Counted from the stretch's first letter, positions 34,943 through 47,121 are shown. The stretch: 64,000 nt of DNA from ZC4RG30 sp039917615 (GCA_039917615.1 JBDSJD010000027.1:1-64000), one strand, 5' to 3'. Numbers and translations: made by a program. The notes: a model not told the origin generated them from the sequence alone.

Positions 34943-36300
34943 ACACGTTGCGTCGCATCCGACTGGTGGCTGGGCGGGAATTCCTCGTCACGGTGTCGAG
35001 CAAGGGCTTCCTGTTCGGCGTGCTCATCATGCCCGTGATCATGGGGGTGCTCTTGTCAGTCATCCCGAAGCTGCTGAATCAGAGTGGCGTTGCCATGCAG
35101 GTTGAGGTGGGACTGATCGACCGCAGTTCGCTGCTGGCACAACCGCTGCGTGAGGAGTTGCAGCCTGCAGCCATCACGGCCCGCCGCGAAGCCAGCCGGC
35201 GTGAGGCAGCCGAACGGACCGCGCCCGGCGCAGGTGATGTGCGCAACCCCCTGCCTGTGCCCATCCTGCCAAGCTTCACCATCAAGTCGTTGCCAGCAGA
35301 CGCAAACCTGGATCCACACAAGACCTGGCTCAAGGATGCAAACATCGGCAAGACCAATCGCCGCGCGCTGGTAGTGGTGCCTGTCGATGCCGTGACTCGA
35401 GCGCAAGGCCAGGAAACCTACGCCAAATACGAGGTGTATGCGCCGCGCAATCTGCCGCAGGATGCCGAGGGCATCCTGCACAATGCGCTCCGCCAGGTGC
35501 TGATCACCGAGCGATTGCGCGGCAGCGGCTTCGACCCAGCGATCGTGAAAGCCGCCACCACCAACCCGAGCACGGCCACTCAGCTGGTGACTGCTGGTGG
35601 CCGGCAGGGCGCTGCGCAGGGTCTGAACCGTGCGCTGCCCTTCATCATGGGCATCCTGCTGTTCATGGGCGTGATGATAGGCGGACAGTCGATGATGACT
35701 TCCACGGTGGAGGAAAAATCCTCCCGCGTGGTCGAGGTGCTGCTGGCCGCTGCTTCGCCGCTTGAATTGATGTGGGGGAAGCTGCTGGGCCAGCTTGGAG
35801 TGGGCCTGGTCAGCATGGGCGTATACGTGATCCTGGGCCTGCTTGCACTGCTGCAGTTTTCGATGGTCGGCCTGATCGATCCGATGCTGATCGTTTGGCT
35901 GGTGGTGTTCTTTCTGATTTCCTACCTGATGTACGGCGCGCTGATGCTGTCCATCGGAGCCGCGGTAAATCAGATTGCGGATGCGCAGTCCCTGATGGGC
36001 CCTGTCATGGTGCTGCTGATCGTTCCTTACGCGCTGTCACCCATCATAGGCCGCGCGCCGGATTCGGCCATCGCCGTTGCTGCCAGTTTCATTCCCCCCG
36101 TGAATGCGTTTGCGATGTTGGCGCGCATTGCGTCCAGTTCGCCGCCACCGTTGTGGCAGGTGCTGCTGTCAGTGCTGGCTGGAGTTGCGGGATCCTGGGT
36201 TGCCGTGTGGTTTGCGGCGAAGATATTCCGCATTGGCCTGCTGATGCACGGCAAGCCGCCGGGATTCGGCACGCTCATCAAGTGGGCGCGGATGAGCTGA
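34939..36300 (+). CDS. ABC-2 type permease, NatB-like
   Basis: A 453-residue permease with an N-terminal helix (GFLFGVLIMPVIMGVLLSVI), a large extracytoplasmic domain to about residue 230 and a C-terminal helix bundle with MGVMIGGQSMMTSTVEEKSSRVVEVLLAAASPLELMWGK-type sequence (the conserved ABC-2 loop with EEKSSRVVEVL). The start overlaps the ATPase stop, so the pair works together. The substrate is not evident. Confidence 0.85.
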   Translation: MNTLRRIRLVAGREFLVTVSSKGFLFGVLIMPVIMGVLLSVIPKLLNQSGVAMQVEVGLIDRSSLLAQPLREELQPAAITARREASRREAAERTAPGAGDVRNPLPVPILPSFTIKSLPADANLDPHKTWLKDANIGKTNRRALVVVPVDAVTRAQGQETYAKYEVYAPRNLPQDAEGILHNALRQVLITERLRGSGFDPAIVKAATTNPSTATQLVTAGGRQGAAQGLNRALPFIMGILLFMGVMIGGQSMMTSTVEEKSSRVVEVLLAAASPLELMWGKLLGQLGVGLVSMGVYVILGLLALLQFSMVGLIDPMLIVWLVVFFLISYLMYGALMLSIGAAVNQIADAQSLMGPVMVLLIVPYALSPIIGRAPDSAIAVAASFIPPVNAFAMLARIASSSPPPLWQVLLSVLAGVAGSWVAVWFAAKIFRIGLLMHGKPPGFGTLIKWARMS

Positions 36301-36304
36301 AGGG

Positions 36305-36913
36305 ATGGCGGGCAGAAACTACTGGCTGCTGGGCGCGTCGGCCCTGCTAGTCGCGGGGCTCGTCATCAGCGGGATCCGGCCATTCGATCGCGTCACCTGG
36401 CTGATGGAAGTGCTGCCCGTCATGGTAGTGCTGCCGTTGCTCTGGGTGACCCACCGCAGGTTTCCGCTGAGCAGCGTGCTGTATGCCTGCATCTTCGTGC
36501 ACGCAATCGTGCTGATGGCGGGCGGCGCCTTTACCTATGCCCGCGTTCCGCTGGGTTTCCAGCTGCAGGAACTCATGGCGCTCGACCGCAATCCCTGGGA
36601 CCGGATCGGGCATTTCCTGCAGGGCTTCGTGCCTGCGCTGGCGGCACGTGAAATCCTGTTGCGCGGCCGTTTCGTGCAGGCAGGCCGCATGCTTGCGTTC
36701 CTCGTCGTCTGCGTGGTCATGGCGGTCAGCGCGACGTACGAGCTGATCGAGTGGGCTGCGGCGCTGGCGATGGGCCAGGGCGCGGAAGATTTCCTCGGCA
36801 CGCAGGGAGATGTCTGGGACACTCAATCAGACATGTTCTGCGCGCTGATCGGCGCCGTCGCGGCCCTGGTGTTGCTGTCCCGCCTGCAGGACCGGCAGAT
36901 CCGGCGGCTCTAG
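36305..36913 (+). CDS. DUF2238/YjdF-like inner membrane protein
   Basis: A 202-residue protein with about six membrane helices and the DUF2238 hallmarks DRIGHFLQGFVPALAAREILLR and YELIEWAAA, ending with the acidic QGDVWDTQSDM loop. E. coli YjdF belongs here and its function is unknown. It follows the NatAB-type genes by four bases. Its stop overlaps the convergent DUF1841 stop at a CTAG. Confidence 0.82.
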   Translation: MAGRNYWLLGASALLVAGLVISGIRPFDRVTWLMEVLPVMVVLPLLWVTHRRFPLSSVLYACIFVHAIVLMAGGAFTYARVPLGFQLQELMALDRNPWDRIGHFLQGFVPALAAREILLRGRFVQAGRMLAFLVVCVVMAVSATYELIEWAAALAMGQGAEDFLGTQGDVWDTQSDMFCALIGAVAALVLLSRLQDRQIRRL

Positions 36914-37335
36914 AGGCGCCGCAGCCGCTCCAGATAGCCCTGCTCATCCGGTGCCACGCCCGCGCGTTGCGCTTCCCACAGCGTTTCTGCGAGCACCTCG
37001 ATCATGCGGTGTTCGGCTGCGTGTGCATCACCGAGTTGACTTGCCAGGCGTTGATGCACCTGCCTGATGCCGGCGGGGCGGCCTGTGCCCAGTTGCTCCC
37101 TGATGGCAAGGTGCAGGCCCATGTGCAGGAATGGATTGCTGCGTCCCTGCTCGACGGCGAACGATTCGCTGGCCGTATCGGGATTTTCCAGCAGGGCATG
37201 GTATTCCGGATGCAGTGCGATCACGTCCGCGATCTGCGCATCCAGTGGTTCCAGCGGCAGGCCATCGCGCTGCCGCTGCCAGGCGTTGAGGTAGCGGCGG
37301 CGCAGCTGGTCGCGGCTGGCGTCGGCGAACATCAT
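36910..37335 (-). CDS. DUF1841 family protein
   Basis: A 141-residue soluble protein. The ATG at 37335 overlaps the nth stop by four bases, so translation is coupled; an upstream in-frame start is rejected. The segments NPFLHMGLHLAIREQL and HRLASQLGD/AEHRMIEVLAETLWEAQR are the DUF1841 signature, which has conserved His residues of unknown role. Pairing with nth is commonly seen in proteobacteria. Confidence 0.82.
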   Translation of the reverse strand: MMFADASRDQLRRRYLNAWQRQRDGLPLEPLDAQIADVIALHPEYHALLENPDTASESFAVEQGRSNPFLHMGLHLAIREQLGTGRPAGIRQVHQRLASQLGDAHAAEHRMIEVLAETLWEAQRAGVAPDEQGYLERLRRL

Positions 37336-37969
37336 GCGAGTACGCGGGTCTTGGGCTTGTAGCTGCAGAAGGGCGCGATCACGCATTGCGGGCACCTGGG
37401 AGTGCGTGCGACGCATATATGCCGGCCATGCAGGATCAGCCAGTGATGTGCATGCTGCATGAATTCTGCCGGGGTCACCTGCAGCAGCTTCTGTTCGACC
37501 GCCAGCGGTGTTCCGCCGCGCGCAAGGCCGGTGCGATTTGCCACGCGGAAGACATGCGTATCCACAGCCAGCGTGGGCTCGCCGAATGCCACGTTCAGGA
37601 CCACGTTGGCCGTCTTGCGTCCAACCCCGGGCAAGGCTTCAAGCGCCGCGCGGTCGCGCGGCACCTGGCCGTCGTGCAGTTCCAGCAGCAGCCGGCAGGT
37701 TTCGATGACGTTTTTCGCCTTGGCGTTGTAGAGGCCGATATGGCGGATGTACGGCGTAAGGCCTTTCACCCCCAGCGCGAAAATAGCGGCGGGCGTGTTT
37801 GCCTTAGGATAAAGCTGTCGCGTGCCGATATTTACGCTTTTGTCGGTCGCCTGCGCCGACAGGATCACGGCTACCAGCAGCTCGAAAGGGGAGTTGTATA
37901 CAAGCTCGCTGCGCGGTTCGGGATTCGCATCCCGCAGCGCGGAATACAGCGCCGCCACGCTGCCAGGCT

Positions 37970-37973
<4 letters not shown>
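37332..37973 (-). CDS. nth: Endonuclease III
   Basis: A bifunctional DNA glycosylase/AP-lyase for oxidised pyrimidines, 213 residues. It has the helix-hairpin-helix LPGVGRKTANVVLN, the catalytic Lys in LSAQATDKSVN and the Asp in VDTHVFRVANRTG. The [4Fe-4S] ligands are in CVARTPRCPQCVIAPFC (C-x7-C-x2-C-x5-C; the classic first spacing is x6, so alignment is worth a look). It overlaps the metG stop and the DUF1841 start by four bases each. Confidence 0.94.
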
Positions 37974-39972
<1,999 letters not shown>

Positions 39973-39976
<4 letters not shown>

Positions 39977-41034
39977 TCCTGATCCCTGACGGCCTCGAAG
40001 CGGGCCTTGTTGATGGCCTTCTTGAAGGCTTCTCTGCCGGAAATAAGGCGCTGTTCGTACAGCGCCTGGATGGAACTGTCCATGGTGCGCATGCCACTGG
40101 CGCCGCCGGACTGCATGGTGTTTTCCAGCTGGTCCAGCTTGCCCTGGCGGATCAGGTTGGCGACTGCCGAGTTGTTCACCAGGATCTCCAGTGCCGCCAC
40201 CCGCCCCTGCTTGTCTGCTTTCTGCAGCAGTTGCTGCGAAATCACACCGCGCAGCGAGGTCGAGAGCATCGTGCGCACATGCGACTGCTTGTCGGCCGGA
40301 AACACGTTGATGATGCGATCCACCGTCTGCGCCGCGCCGTTGGTGTGCAGCGTGCCCATGACCAGAATGCCCATCTCGGCGGCAGTCACCGCAATGCCGA
40401 TGGTTTCCAGGTCGCGCAACTCGCCGACCAGGATCACGTCGGGGTCTTCGCGCAGGGCGGAATGCAGCGCCTGCGCGAATGAATGCGCGTGCACACCGAT
40501 CTCCCGCTGGCTTATCAGGCAGCTCCTGCGCTGATGCACGAATTCGATGGGATCCTCGATGGTGAGGATATGACCTTTGTCGCGCTTGTTGATGTCATCG
40601 ACCATGGCGGCGAGCGTCGTGGACTTGCCTGAACCGGTTTTGCCCGTCACCAGGATCAGGCCATTGTTCGCCCGCGCCAGTGCCCGCACGGAATCGGGCA
40701 GCTTCAGCTCATCCATGGTCAGCGCATTGGACGGAATGGCGCGAAACACCGCGCCCATGCCATTGAGCTGGCGCATTACATTCACGCGAAACCGACCCAG
40801 TTCGGCCAGCGAGTAGGCGAAGTCGGCACCATCATGCTTGTCGAAACGTTGCTGGGCTTTGACCGGCATGATTTCCAGGAGCGCCTCACGCACAAACTCG
40901 GCCGTCATCGGTTCCGCGCGCAGTGGCGATAGGTCGCCGTACAGGCGGACGCGCGGCGGATCGCCGGCGATGAAATGCAGGTCGGATCCCCGGCGTTTCA
41001 GGACATCCATCAGAAAGGCGTCGATCGTGGGCAT
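39973..41034 (-). CDS. pilU: PilT/PilU-family twitching ATPase (PilU-like)
   Basis: A 353-residue hexameric pilus motor. An N-terminal PAS-like domain is followed by Walker A TGKTGSGKST, the Asp box, Walker B DVILVGELRD and the His box GTLHTNGAA. The C-terminus continues to ISGREAFKKAINKARF, longer than PilT and typical of PilU. It lies 3 bases after the partner PilT gene. PilU alone usually needs PilT to support retraction. Confidence 0.85.
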
Positions 41035-41037
41035 GCG

Positions 41038-42141
41038 TCAGGATCCGACGCCCGCCGGCGCATCCAGCCGGGGCAGGATACTGGTATCGGTGACGAACTT
41101 CTGCAGCACACGTTTGTCGACCGCGAAGGAATAGGCGTGGTCCGGGTCGATCTCTTTCGCCGTGACGGCGGCTAGCAGCGCCTGGTCCAGCATCTGCATG
41201 CCGAATTCGCGACCCATCTGCACCTGGCTTGGGATCTGGTGCGACTGGTCTGTCTGAATCAGCTTTGCAATGGCCTTGGTCATGACCATCACTTCGCAGA
41301 CGGCCTTGCGACCCTGGCTGTCTGCCGTCTTGCACAGCACTTGCGTGACCACTGCCAGCAGGCTCTGCGACAGGAAGCTCTTGGTCTGCTCGCGCTCTTC
41401 GGTGGGCAGGGCGTCGATGATGCGGTCGATGGTCTTGACGGCGCCGGTGGTATGCAGGGTGCCTAGCACCAGGTGACCGGTCTCCGCTGCGGTCATGGCC
41501 ATGGAGATCGTCTCCGCATCGCGCATTTCGCCCACCAGGATGACGTCCGGGTCTTCACGCATGGCGGCCCGCACGCCTTCGGCGAAACTTGGCAGGTGAG
41601 TGCCAAGTTCACGCTGGATCACCTGGCTGGATTTGCTGCGGTGAACGAACTCGATCGGGTCTTCCAGGCTGATGATGTTCAGTTTGCGCGTGGTGTTGAG
41701 CAGATCGATCATCGCCGCAAGCGTGGTGGACTTGCCGGAGCCGGTGGAGCCGGTGACCAGGATCATGCCCTGGTGGTAGTCGCAGAGTTTCTTGACGATG
41801 GGCGGCAGGCCGAGCTTGTCGAGAGTGGGGATGTCGGTGGGAATCGTCCGGAATACCGCGCCGATGCCGGTGTCCTTGCGGAACACGTTGACGCGAAAAC
41901 GGCCGCCTTCTGCCGACACATAGGAAAAATCCACGTCCGTGCCCCGCGCAAACGCTTCTGCATGGCTGGGCGTGAGGATTTCCGTGATGTAACCCTCCAG
42001 TTCCGTGTCGCGCAATTCGCGGAACTTGATGGGTACGAGATCGCCATACATGCGCAGCATGGGGGGAACCCCGACGGCCAGATGGATGTCCGAGCAGCCC
42101 TGCTGCGTACCCAGTTTCAGGAAGGCGTCTATGCGTGCCAT
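41038..42141 (-). CDS. pilT: PilT-family pilus retraction ATPase
   Basis: A 367-residue ATPase with Walker A TGSTGSGKST, Walker B DVILVGEMRD and the His box LGTLHTTGAV. The N-terminal GCSDIHLAVGVPPMLRMYGDL is the PilT form. It sits between the HEAT-kinase gene and the PilU-like gene, with 15- and 3-base gaps, so all three are probably cotranscribed. Family members disassemble type IV pili to power twitching or DNA uptake. No other pil gene is in the window. Confidence 0.83.
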   Translation of the reverse strand: MARIDAFLKLGTQQGCSDIHLAVGVPPMLRMYGDLVPIKFRELRDTELEGYITEILTPSHAEAFARGTDVDFSYVSAEGGRFRVNVFRKDTGIGAVFRTIPTDIPTLDKLGLPPIVKKLCDYHQGMILVTGSTGSGKSTTLAAMIDLLNTTRKLNIISLEDPIEFVHRSKSSQVIQRELGTHLPSFAEGVRAAMREDPDVILVGEMRDAETISMAMTAAETGHLVLGTLHTTGAVKTIDRIIDALPTEEREQTKSFLSQSLLAVVTQVLCKTADSQGRKAVCEVMVMTKAIAKLIQTDQSHQIPSQVQMGREFGMQMLDQALLAAVTAKEIDPDHAYSFAVDKRVLQKFVTDTSILPRLDAPAGVGS

Positions 42142-42156
42142 AGACGCGATCTTACG

Positions 42157-44574
42157 TCATGCAAAGCGTTCCAGCGCGGTCTTGAATTCTTCCATGCTCT
42201 GGAAACGCTTTGCTTTGTCGACCGCCATGGCCTTGACGATGACATCCGAAAGTCCCGGCGGCAGTTTGGGGTTGAGCTCCTGCGGTGTGCGGGCCTTGCC
42301 CTGCACATGCTGGTACATCACTGCCATGTGGTCGCCCCGCGCGTAGGGAGGTACACCAGTGAACATCTCGTACAGGATCACGCCCACGGCATAGACGTCG
42401 GCGCGTTCGTCCACCTTGCGGCCCAGGATCTGCTCCGGCGCCATGTATTTCGGGGAGCCGATCACGTAGCCGGTCTTGGTGAGCTGGGTGTCGCCTTCCC
42501 GGTGGGCGGCCGCGACGCCGAAATCCACGATCTTCAGCAGGCCATCGTTGTTGATCAGCACGTTGGCCGGCTTCAGGTCGCGGTGCACGATGCCGACCTG
42601 GTGCGCGACGGTCATGCCGGTGCACATGTCGATGCCGAATTTCACCGCGCGCTTGGTCTCGACCGGCTTTTCGTTGACAATTTCCGCTCCCAGCGTATGC
42701 GAGGGGAAATACTCCATCGAGATGGCGTAGTTGCCCTGGATCTGCAGAAAATCGTAGATGCGGATGACGTTGTGGTGCGTGATCTTGCGCGAGTAGCGCA
42801 GCTCATGCACGAAGCGCTTCATCATTTCCTCGTCTTCCGAGACGTTCGGATTGAGGAACTTCAGGATCAGTCGGTCGTCCACCACCGTGTCTTCCATCAG
42901 CAGCACGGTGCCGAAGGCACCCTTGCCGATGCGCTCGATGAACTTGTAGCGGCCCTCGACCATGTCGCCGTTGCGCAGGCTGGTGATGTCGAGCTTCGTG
43001 GTGGCCGCCGGCTGCTCCACCTGGGGCAGCATCGGCTTGATGTCTGCTTCCTCGGTGGGGAAAGCGCGCGGAATTTCCGTGCCGCCTGCGGTTGTCGATC
43101 CAGCCCGAGTGCCACCTGACACCATGGTGGCCCCTGCGTCGCCCGTCAGGCGTGCGGTCATTCCCTTCATTGCCGCCACAGCCGCATTGGCAATCGCGGC
43201 GTCGGGATTCTGCGCCTGGGATTGCAGTTGCAGCCGCACGTGTTCCGCGTGACGGTCATCGCTGACAAGCGCCAGGGCATGCATGGCTTCGATGCGCAGA
43301 TCGCTCTCGGGACGCGACAACAGCGGCAGCAGAGTTTCGACGTTTTTCGGATCGCCCAGCCGGCCAATCGCGCGCACGACTATTGGCAGTGATTTGGGTG
43401 GGGCGGTCTGCAGCATTTCGAGCAGGCGCGGCAATGCGCGCTTACTGCCGATTTCGGCCAGGGCGTCTACCGAGCGTTCGCAGACCCACCAGTCCTTGTC
43501 CCGGGTTGCCTCGATCAGGTGGCTGACCGCGCGTTCGTCCTTGGTCTGGTTCAGGATCTCGATGGCGGCGCGGCGGATATCGGCATCCTTGTCGCGGGCC
43601 AGCATCAGCACCGCATCGATCACCTTGGGGCCGCCGATCTTGCCGAGCGCATCGCCGGCGCGGCTGCGCACCCACCAGTCGTCGTCCTTGAGGGCTTCCA
43701 GCAGGAATTTCACGGACTTCGCGTCGCCGATCTCGTTGAGCACTTCAACCGCGGCGCGTCGCGCGTATTCGTTTTCGTCCTTCAGTATCGCGATCAGATG
43801 CTTGATCGTCTCCGGATCGTTGGCGCGGATGAGCACGTCGATGGCGCGATTCTGCACATCGATTTCCTGGTCGCGCAGCAGTGGGCAGACGGCAGCCGCA
43901 TCGATTGGGCCATCCATGCGCGACAACGCGGCGAGCGCCGCCGAGCGGATCATCTTGTTGGGGTCGCGCAGCTGGCCCTGCAGCGCGCGCTTGACCTCCG
44001 GCCGGTTGAACCGCGACAGGATGTTGATGATGTGCATCCGGGCTATCGGATCCTTGCCCTCGATGCGGCCGAGCAGTTCGCCCACTGAATGCTCGTCCGC
44101 GAGCTCACCCACGACACGGAACAGCGCCGCCTTTTCGTTGGGTTCCTGGGCATAGGCGGCGGTCAGCAGTTCCCGCAGGTTGAACCGGTCGCGCTGGGCG
44201 TGGATAACGTCCAGCAGCGAGGACTTGGCCACACCTTTGGCATTCAGCGCTTCCAGCAGCAGGCCCGGCGCGTACCCGCGGCTGCTGGTCAGTGCCCAGG
44301 CGACACCGGCGGCAACGCGCGGACCGCCTTCGCACAGGCCCCGCACATACAGCGGAAAAGACTTGTTCGTGGCCAGGGTCGAAAGCACATCGACCAGCCC
44401 CACGGTGGCATTCTTGTCGGCGTCCGCCAACGCCTGGATGACGGGCTCGATCGCCCCTTGGCCCAATCCCTTGAGCTTGGCGACAGAGCGCAGGGTCTCC
44501 TCGCCCAGCGGTTTGTCGGTCGACTTGATCTGGGTGATCAGCCGATCAGAACGCACGTTCGTGAAAAAGCCCAT
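42157..44574 (-). CDS. HEAT-repeat Ser/Thr protein kinase
   Basis: An 805-residue cytoplasmic protein. Residues about 1-480 are a ladder of HEAT/PBS-like repeats (for example DDDWWVRSRAGDALGKIG and DKDWWVCERSVDALAEIG). After a flexible linker, residues about 538-805 are a full Hanks kinase: Gly loop GKGAFGTV, beta-3 Lys in LILKFLN, HRDLKPANVL, DFG in VDFGVAA and APE in MAPEQ. All catalytic residues are present and there is no membrane helix. It precedes the pilT and pilU genes on one strand, which suggests control of pilus retraction by phosphorylation or scaffolding. Substrates are unknown. Confidence 0.88.
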   Translation of the reverse strand: MGFFTNVRSDRLITQIKSTDKPLGEETLRSVAKLKGLGQGAIEPVIQALADADKNATVGLVDVLSTLATNKSFPLYVRGLCEGGPRVAAGVAWALTSSRGYAPGLLLEALNAKGVAKSSLLDVIHAQRDRFNLRELLTAAYAQEPNEKAALFRVVGELADEHSVGELLGRIEGKDPIARMHIINILSRFNRPEVKRALQGQLRDPNKMIRSAALAALSRMDGPIDAAAVCPLLRDQEIDVQNRAIDVLIRANDPETIKHLIAILKDENEYARRAAVEVLNEIGDAKSVKFLLEALKDDDWWVRSRAGDALGKIGGPKVIDAVLMLARDKDADIRRAAIEILNQTKDERAVSHLIEATRDKDWWVCERSVDALAEIGSKRALPRLLEMLQTAPPKSLPIVVRAIGRLGDPKNVETLLPLLSRPESDLRIEAMHALALVSDDRHAEHVRLQLQSQAQNPDAAIANAAVAAMKGMTARLTGDAGATMVSGGTRAGSTTAGGTEIPRAFPTEEADIKPMLPQVEQPAATTKLDITSLRNGDMVEGRYKFIERIGKGAFGTVLLMEDTVVDDRLILKFLNPNVSEDEEMMKRFVHELRYSRKITHHNVIRIYDFLQIQGNYAISMEYFPSHTLGAEIVNEKPVETKRAVKFGIDMCTGMTVAHQVGIVHRDLKPANVLINNDGLLKIVDFGVAAAHREGDTQLTKTGYVIGSPKYMAPEQILGRKVDERADVYAVGVILYEMFTGVPPYARGDHMAVMYQHVQGKARTPQELNPKLPPGLSDVIVKAMAVDKAKRFQSMEEFKTALERFA

Positions 44575-44711
44575 TACTGCATCTGTTGCGGGAGACTTCA
44601 GGTGATTCGCCGATTATGCCACAGCCCCCCCCACCGTCAGTTGCGACGGCGCGCGCACTGCTAGAATTGGCGATCTGCGAAAAGGATCACAAATGTGCGT
44701 GCTGGCCTGCC
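44575..44711. other. Divergent spacer between HEAT-kinase and mrp genes
   Basis: 137 bases without a convincing promoter pair. AAAGGAT at 44680-44686 precedes an ATG at 44693 that is out of frame with mrp and soon stops, so the mrp start at 44712 lacks a clear ribosome site. Confidence 0.3.
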
Positions 44712-45809
44712 ATGAATGACCCGGATATGACAGCGACGGTGCGCGCTGTGCTCGACGCCTTCTGTGACCCTTACCTGGGTAAACTGGGCGAATTCAAGGC
44801 CGTTACCGGCCTGACGGTGAATGCTGCGGAGGCACGCGTGGCCCTGCGGCTGCCTGTGCCCGTAGACGGCTACGCGCCGCAATTGCTGACAGCCCTCCAG
44901 GCTGCGCTTACGCGCGCTGGAATGACGCAGCGGCTGGTGCTCGACCTGACGGCAGACATCACCAGCCGGGCCGTACAAAAGCCCCTGAAGCCCATGCCGG
45001 GAATCAGCAACATCATTGCTGTCGGATCGGCCAAGGGTGGCGTCGGCAAATCCACTGTAGCGGCCAATCTGGCGGTGGCCTGGGCTGCCATGGGAGCGCG
45101 GGTGGGGATGCTTGATGCGGACATCTACGGTCCGAGCCAGCCATTGCTGCTGGGGGTGGCTGGGCAGAAGCCGCAGACGGTTGAGAACAAGCGGATCATT
45201 CCGCTGCAGGCACATGGCGTAAAGCTGATGTCGATTGGCCTTCTGATCGACGCCGGCGCGCCTGCCATCTGGCGCGGCCCGATGGTCACGCAGGCTCTGA
45301 CCCAGCTGCTGGCCGACACCCTGTGGGGCGACCTTGACTACCTGGTCATCGATCTACCCCCAGGTACCGGCGACCTGCAGCTGACGCTGGCGCAGAAAGT
45401 GCCGGTGGCCGGCGCGGTAGTCGTGACCACGCCGCAGGAAATCGCCGTTGCAGATGCGCGCAAGGGGCTGCGCATGTTCGAGAAGATGTCGATCACCGTG
45501 CTCGGCGTGGTTGAGAACATGAGCACTCATGTGTGCCGCAACTGCGGACACGAGGATGCGATCTTCGGTGACGGTGGCGGCGCACGGCTGGCGGAGGAAT
45601 GTGGCGTGGCGCTGCTGGCCAGGCTGCCGCTGGATACGCGCGTGCGCGCTGAATCCGACAGCGGCCGCCCGACGGTGGTGACCGCGCCGGATTCGCCCCG
45701 CGGGGAGGCGTATGTCGAACTGGCGCGACGCACCGCTGCGGAGCTTGCGAAGCGACCGCGTGACCGCAGCGGTGCATTTCCCGGAATTGTCGTAGAGAGA
45801 GCTTCATGA
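44712..45809 (+). CDS. apbC: Mrp/ApbC iron-sulfur cluster carrier ATPase
   Basis: A 365-residue P-loop protein of the Mrp/NBP35 group. An N-terminal MIP18/DUF59-like domain (about 1-90) precedes the ATPase with the deviant Walker A KGGVGKST, then DADIYGPSQP, DLPPGTGDLQ and the cluster-binding pair CRNCGHED. It delivers [4Fe-4S] clusters to apo-enzymes. The ATG at 44712 fits the family N-terminus, although in-frame sequence extends upstream. dcd follows with a 4-base overlap. Confidence 0.92.
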   Translation: MNDPDMTATVRAVLDAFCDPYLGKLGEFKAVTGLTVNAAEARVALRLPVPVDGYAPQLLTALQAALTRAGMTQRLVLDLTADITSRAVQKPLKPMPGISNIIAVGSAKGGVGKSTVAANLAVAWAAMGARVGMLDADIYGPSQPLLLGVAGQKPQTVENKRIIPLQAHGVKLMSIGLLIDAGAPAIWRGPMVTQALTQLLADTLWGDLDYLVIDLPPGTGDLQLTLAQKVPVAGAVVVTTPQEIAVADARKGLRMFEKMSITVLGVVENMSTHVCRNCGHEDAIFGDGGGARLAEECGVALLARLPLDTRVRAESDSGRPTVVTAPDSPRGEAYVELARRTAAELAKRPRDRSGAFPGIVVERAS

Positions 45810-46372
45810 CCATCAAGTCCGACCACTGGATCCGGCGCATGGCGGCCAGTCACAAGATGATCGAACCCTTCGAGGCAGGCCAGGTGCGCGACGCCGGCGG
45901 TGGGCGCATCGTCTCCTATGGCACGTCAAGCTATGGCTACGACGTGCGCTGCGCGCGCGAATTCAAGATCTTCACCAACATCAACAGCACCATCGTCGAT
46001 CCGAAGAACTTCGATCCGCAGAGTTTTGTCGATGTGGCGTCTGATGTCTGCATCATCCCGCCCAACTCGTTCGCGCTGGCGCGCACGGTGGAATATTTTC
46101 GGATTCCGCGCAATGTGCTGGTGGTCTGCCTGGGCAAATCCACCTATGCCCGCTGCGGCATCATCGTCAACGTGACGCCGCTCGAACCGGAGTGGGAAGG
46201 GCACGTGACACTGGAGTTTTCCAACACCACGCCGCTGCCCGCAAAGATCTACGCCAACGAAGGCGTGGCGCAGATGCTGTTCTTCGAGTCAGACGAGATT
46301 TGCGGCACTTCCTACAAGGATCGTGGTGGCAAGTACCAGGGCCAGCAAGGCGTCACCTTGCCGAAGGCCTGA
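45806..46372 (+). CDS. dcd: dCTP deaminase
   Basis: A 188-residue enzyme that deaminates dCTP to dUTP for dTMP synthesis. Family motifs are SYGYDVRCAREFKIF, IPPNSFALARTVEYF, GKSTYARCGIIVNVTPLEPEWEGHVT-type segment with the catalytic Glu, and the C-terminal YKDRGGKYQGQ that closes over the nucleotide. It overlaps mrp by ATGA. Confidence 0.95.
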   Translation: MTIKSDHWIRRMAASHKMIEPFEAGQVRDAGGGRIVSYGTSSYGYDVRCAREFKIFTNINSTIVDPKNFDPQSFVDVASDVCIIPPNSFALARTVEYFRIPRNVLVVCLGKSTYARCGIIVNVTPLEPEWEGHVTLEFSNTTPLPAKIYANEGVAQMLFFESDEICGTSYKDRGGKYQGQQGVTLPKA

Positions 46373-47107
46373 TTAATGTGCTGTGCCGCTGATGTCGATG
46401 CTTTTCACCCGCATCTGCAATTCCACAGTCTTGCCCTCGCGCCGCTCCACCTTGAGCGGCAGATAGCCCAGTTCCGGTGCGCACCAGAACCAGGTGGTTT
46501 TCCGTGAGCCGGACCGGCTGCTGCGGTAGATCTCCACCTGATGCGTGCCCACGGCGGTGCGCAGTGTAGCGGTGCCTTCTTTGGTGTAGGCGTATTCCCT
46601 GATGAGGCCCTTTTCCACCAGCACGAATTTTTGCGGTGTGCGGCCCGCTAAAAGCTCATTCATCAGTGCCACCACCACTGACTGGCTGTCGAGCAGACCA
46701 GGCTGCGTGGGCAGGTCAACAGGTTTGCGTTCGAATACGCCTGTTACGCGGCTGCGAGTCCAATCGAAATTGAGCTGCTGACCGTCGTTGCTGCTGCCGG
46801 CGCCGTCATCTGAGGTCAGCTGCTGGGGTACAACGTGACCGTTCTGGATTGCAAACACACTGCGGGACGAGAGTTCGGCCGGCGCTTTGATGCGGGCCCA
46901 TAAGTTCGCGAATGTGCGTGACTGATAGGACCAGCGTCCGTCGGCAAGTCGCTGCAGTTCCAGGTCGCTGGAGCCGGCGGACAACCCGTTCCAGGCAATG
47001 TTGTAACTGGCGCGAAAGGGGCGCAGTTCAGACGTGGCAGCCGCAACAAGCGGTGAGCTGCAGGCCAGCAGCAGCCCGATGCCGAACCAACGCTGCCACC
47101 CGGTCAT
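46373..47107 (-). CDS. DUF3108 exported protein
   Basis: A 244-residue protein with a signal peptide (MTGWQRWFGIGLLLACSS to VAAA). DUF3108 features are the FRASYNIAWNGLSAGSSDLEL opening and WFWCAPELGYLPLKVERREG near the end. The fold resembles LolA/lipoprotein-carrier-like beta sheets, and the function is unknown. It begins 14 bases after the purN stop, a common neighbourhood in gammaproteobacteria, and its stop directly abuts that of dcd. Confidence 0.8.
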   Translation of the reverse strand: MTGWQRWFGIGLLLACSSPLVAAATSELRPFRASYNIAWNGLSAGSSDLELQRLADGRWSYQSRTFANLWARIKAPAELSSRSVFAIQNGHVVPQQLTSDDGAGSSNDGQQLNFDWTRSRVTGVFERKPVDLPTQPGLLDSQSVVVALMNELLAGRTPQKFVLVEKGLIREYAYTKEGTATLRTAVGTHQVEIYRSSRSGSRKTTWFWCAPELGYLPLKVERREGKTVELQMRVKSIDISGTAH

Positions 47108-47121
47108 GCGTGGTGCGACGT

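Noticed and set aside
41473..43119. 548-codon plus-strand open frame opposite pilT and the HEAT-kinase
   Set aside because: His/Asp/Val-biased translation with no domain, opposite two clearly coding genes. It is an antisense shadow.
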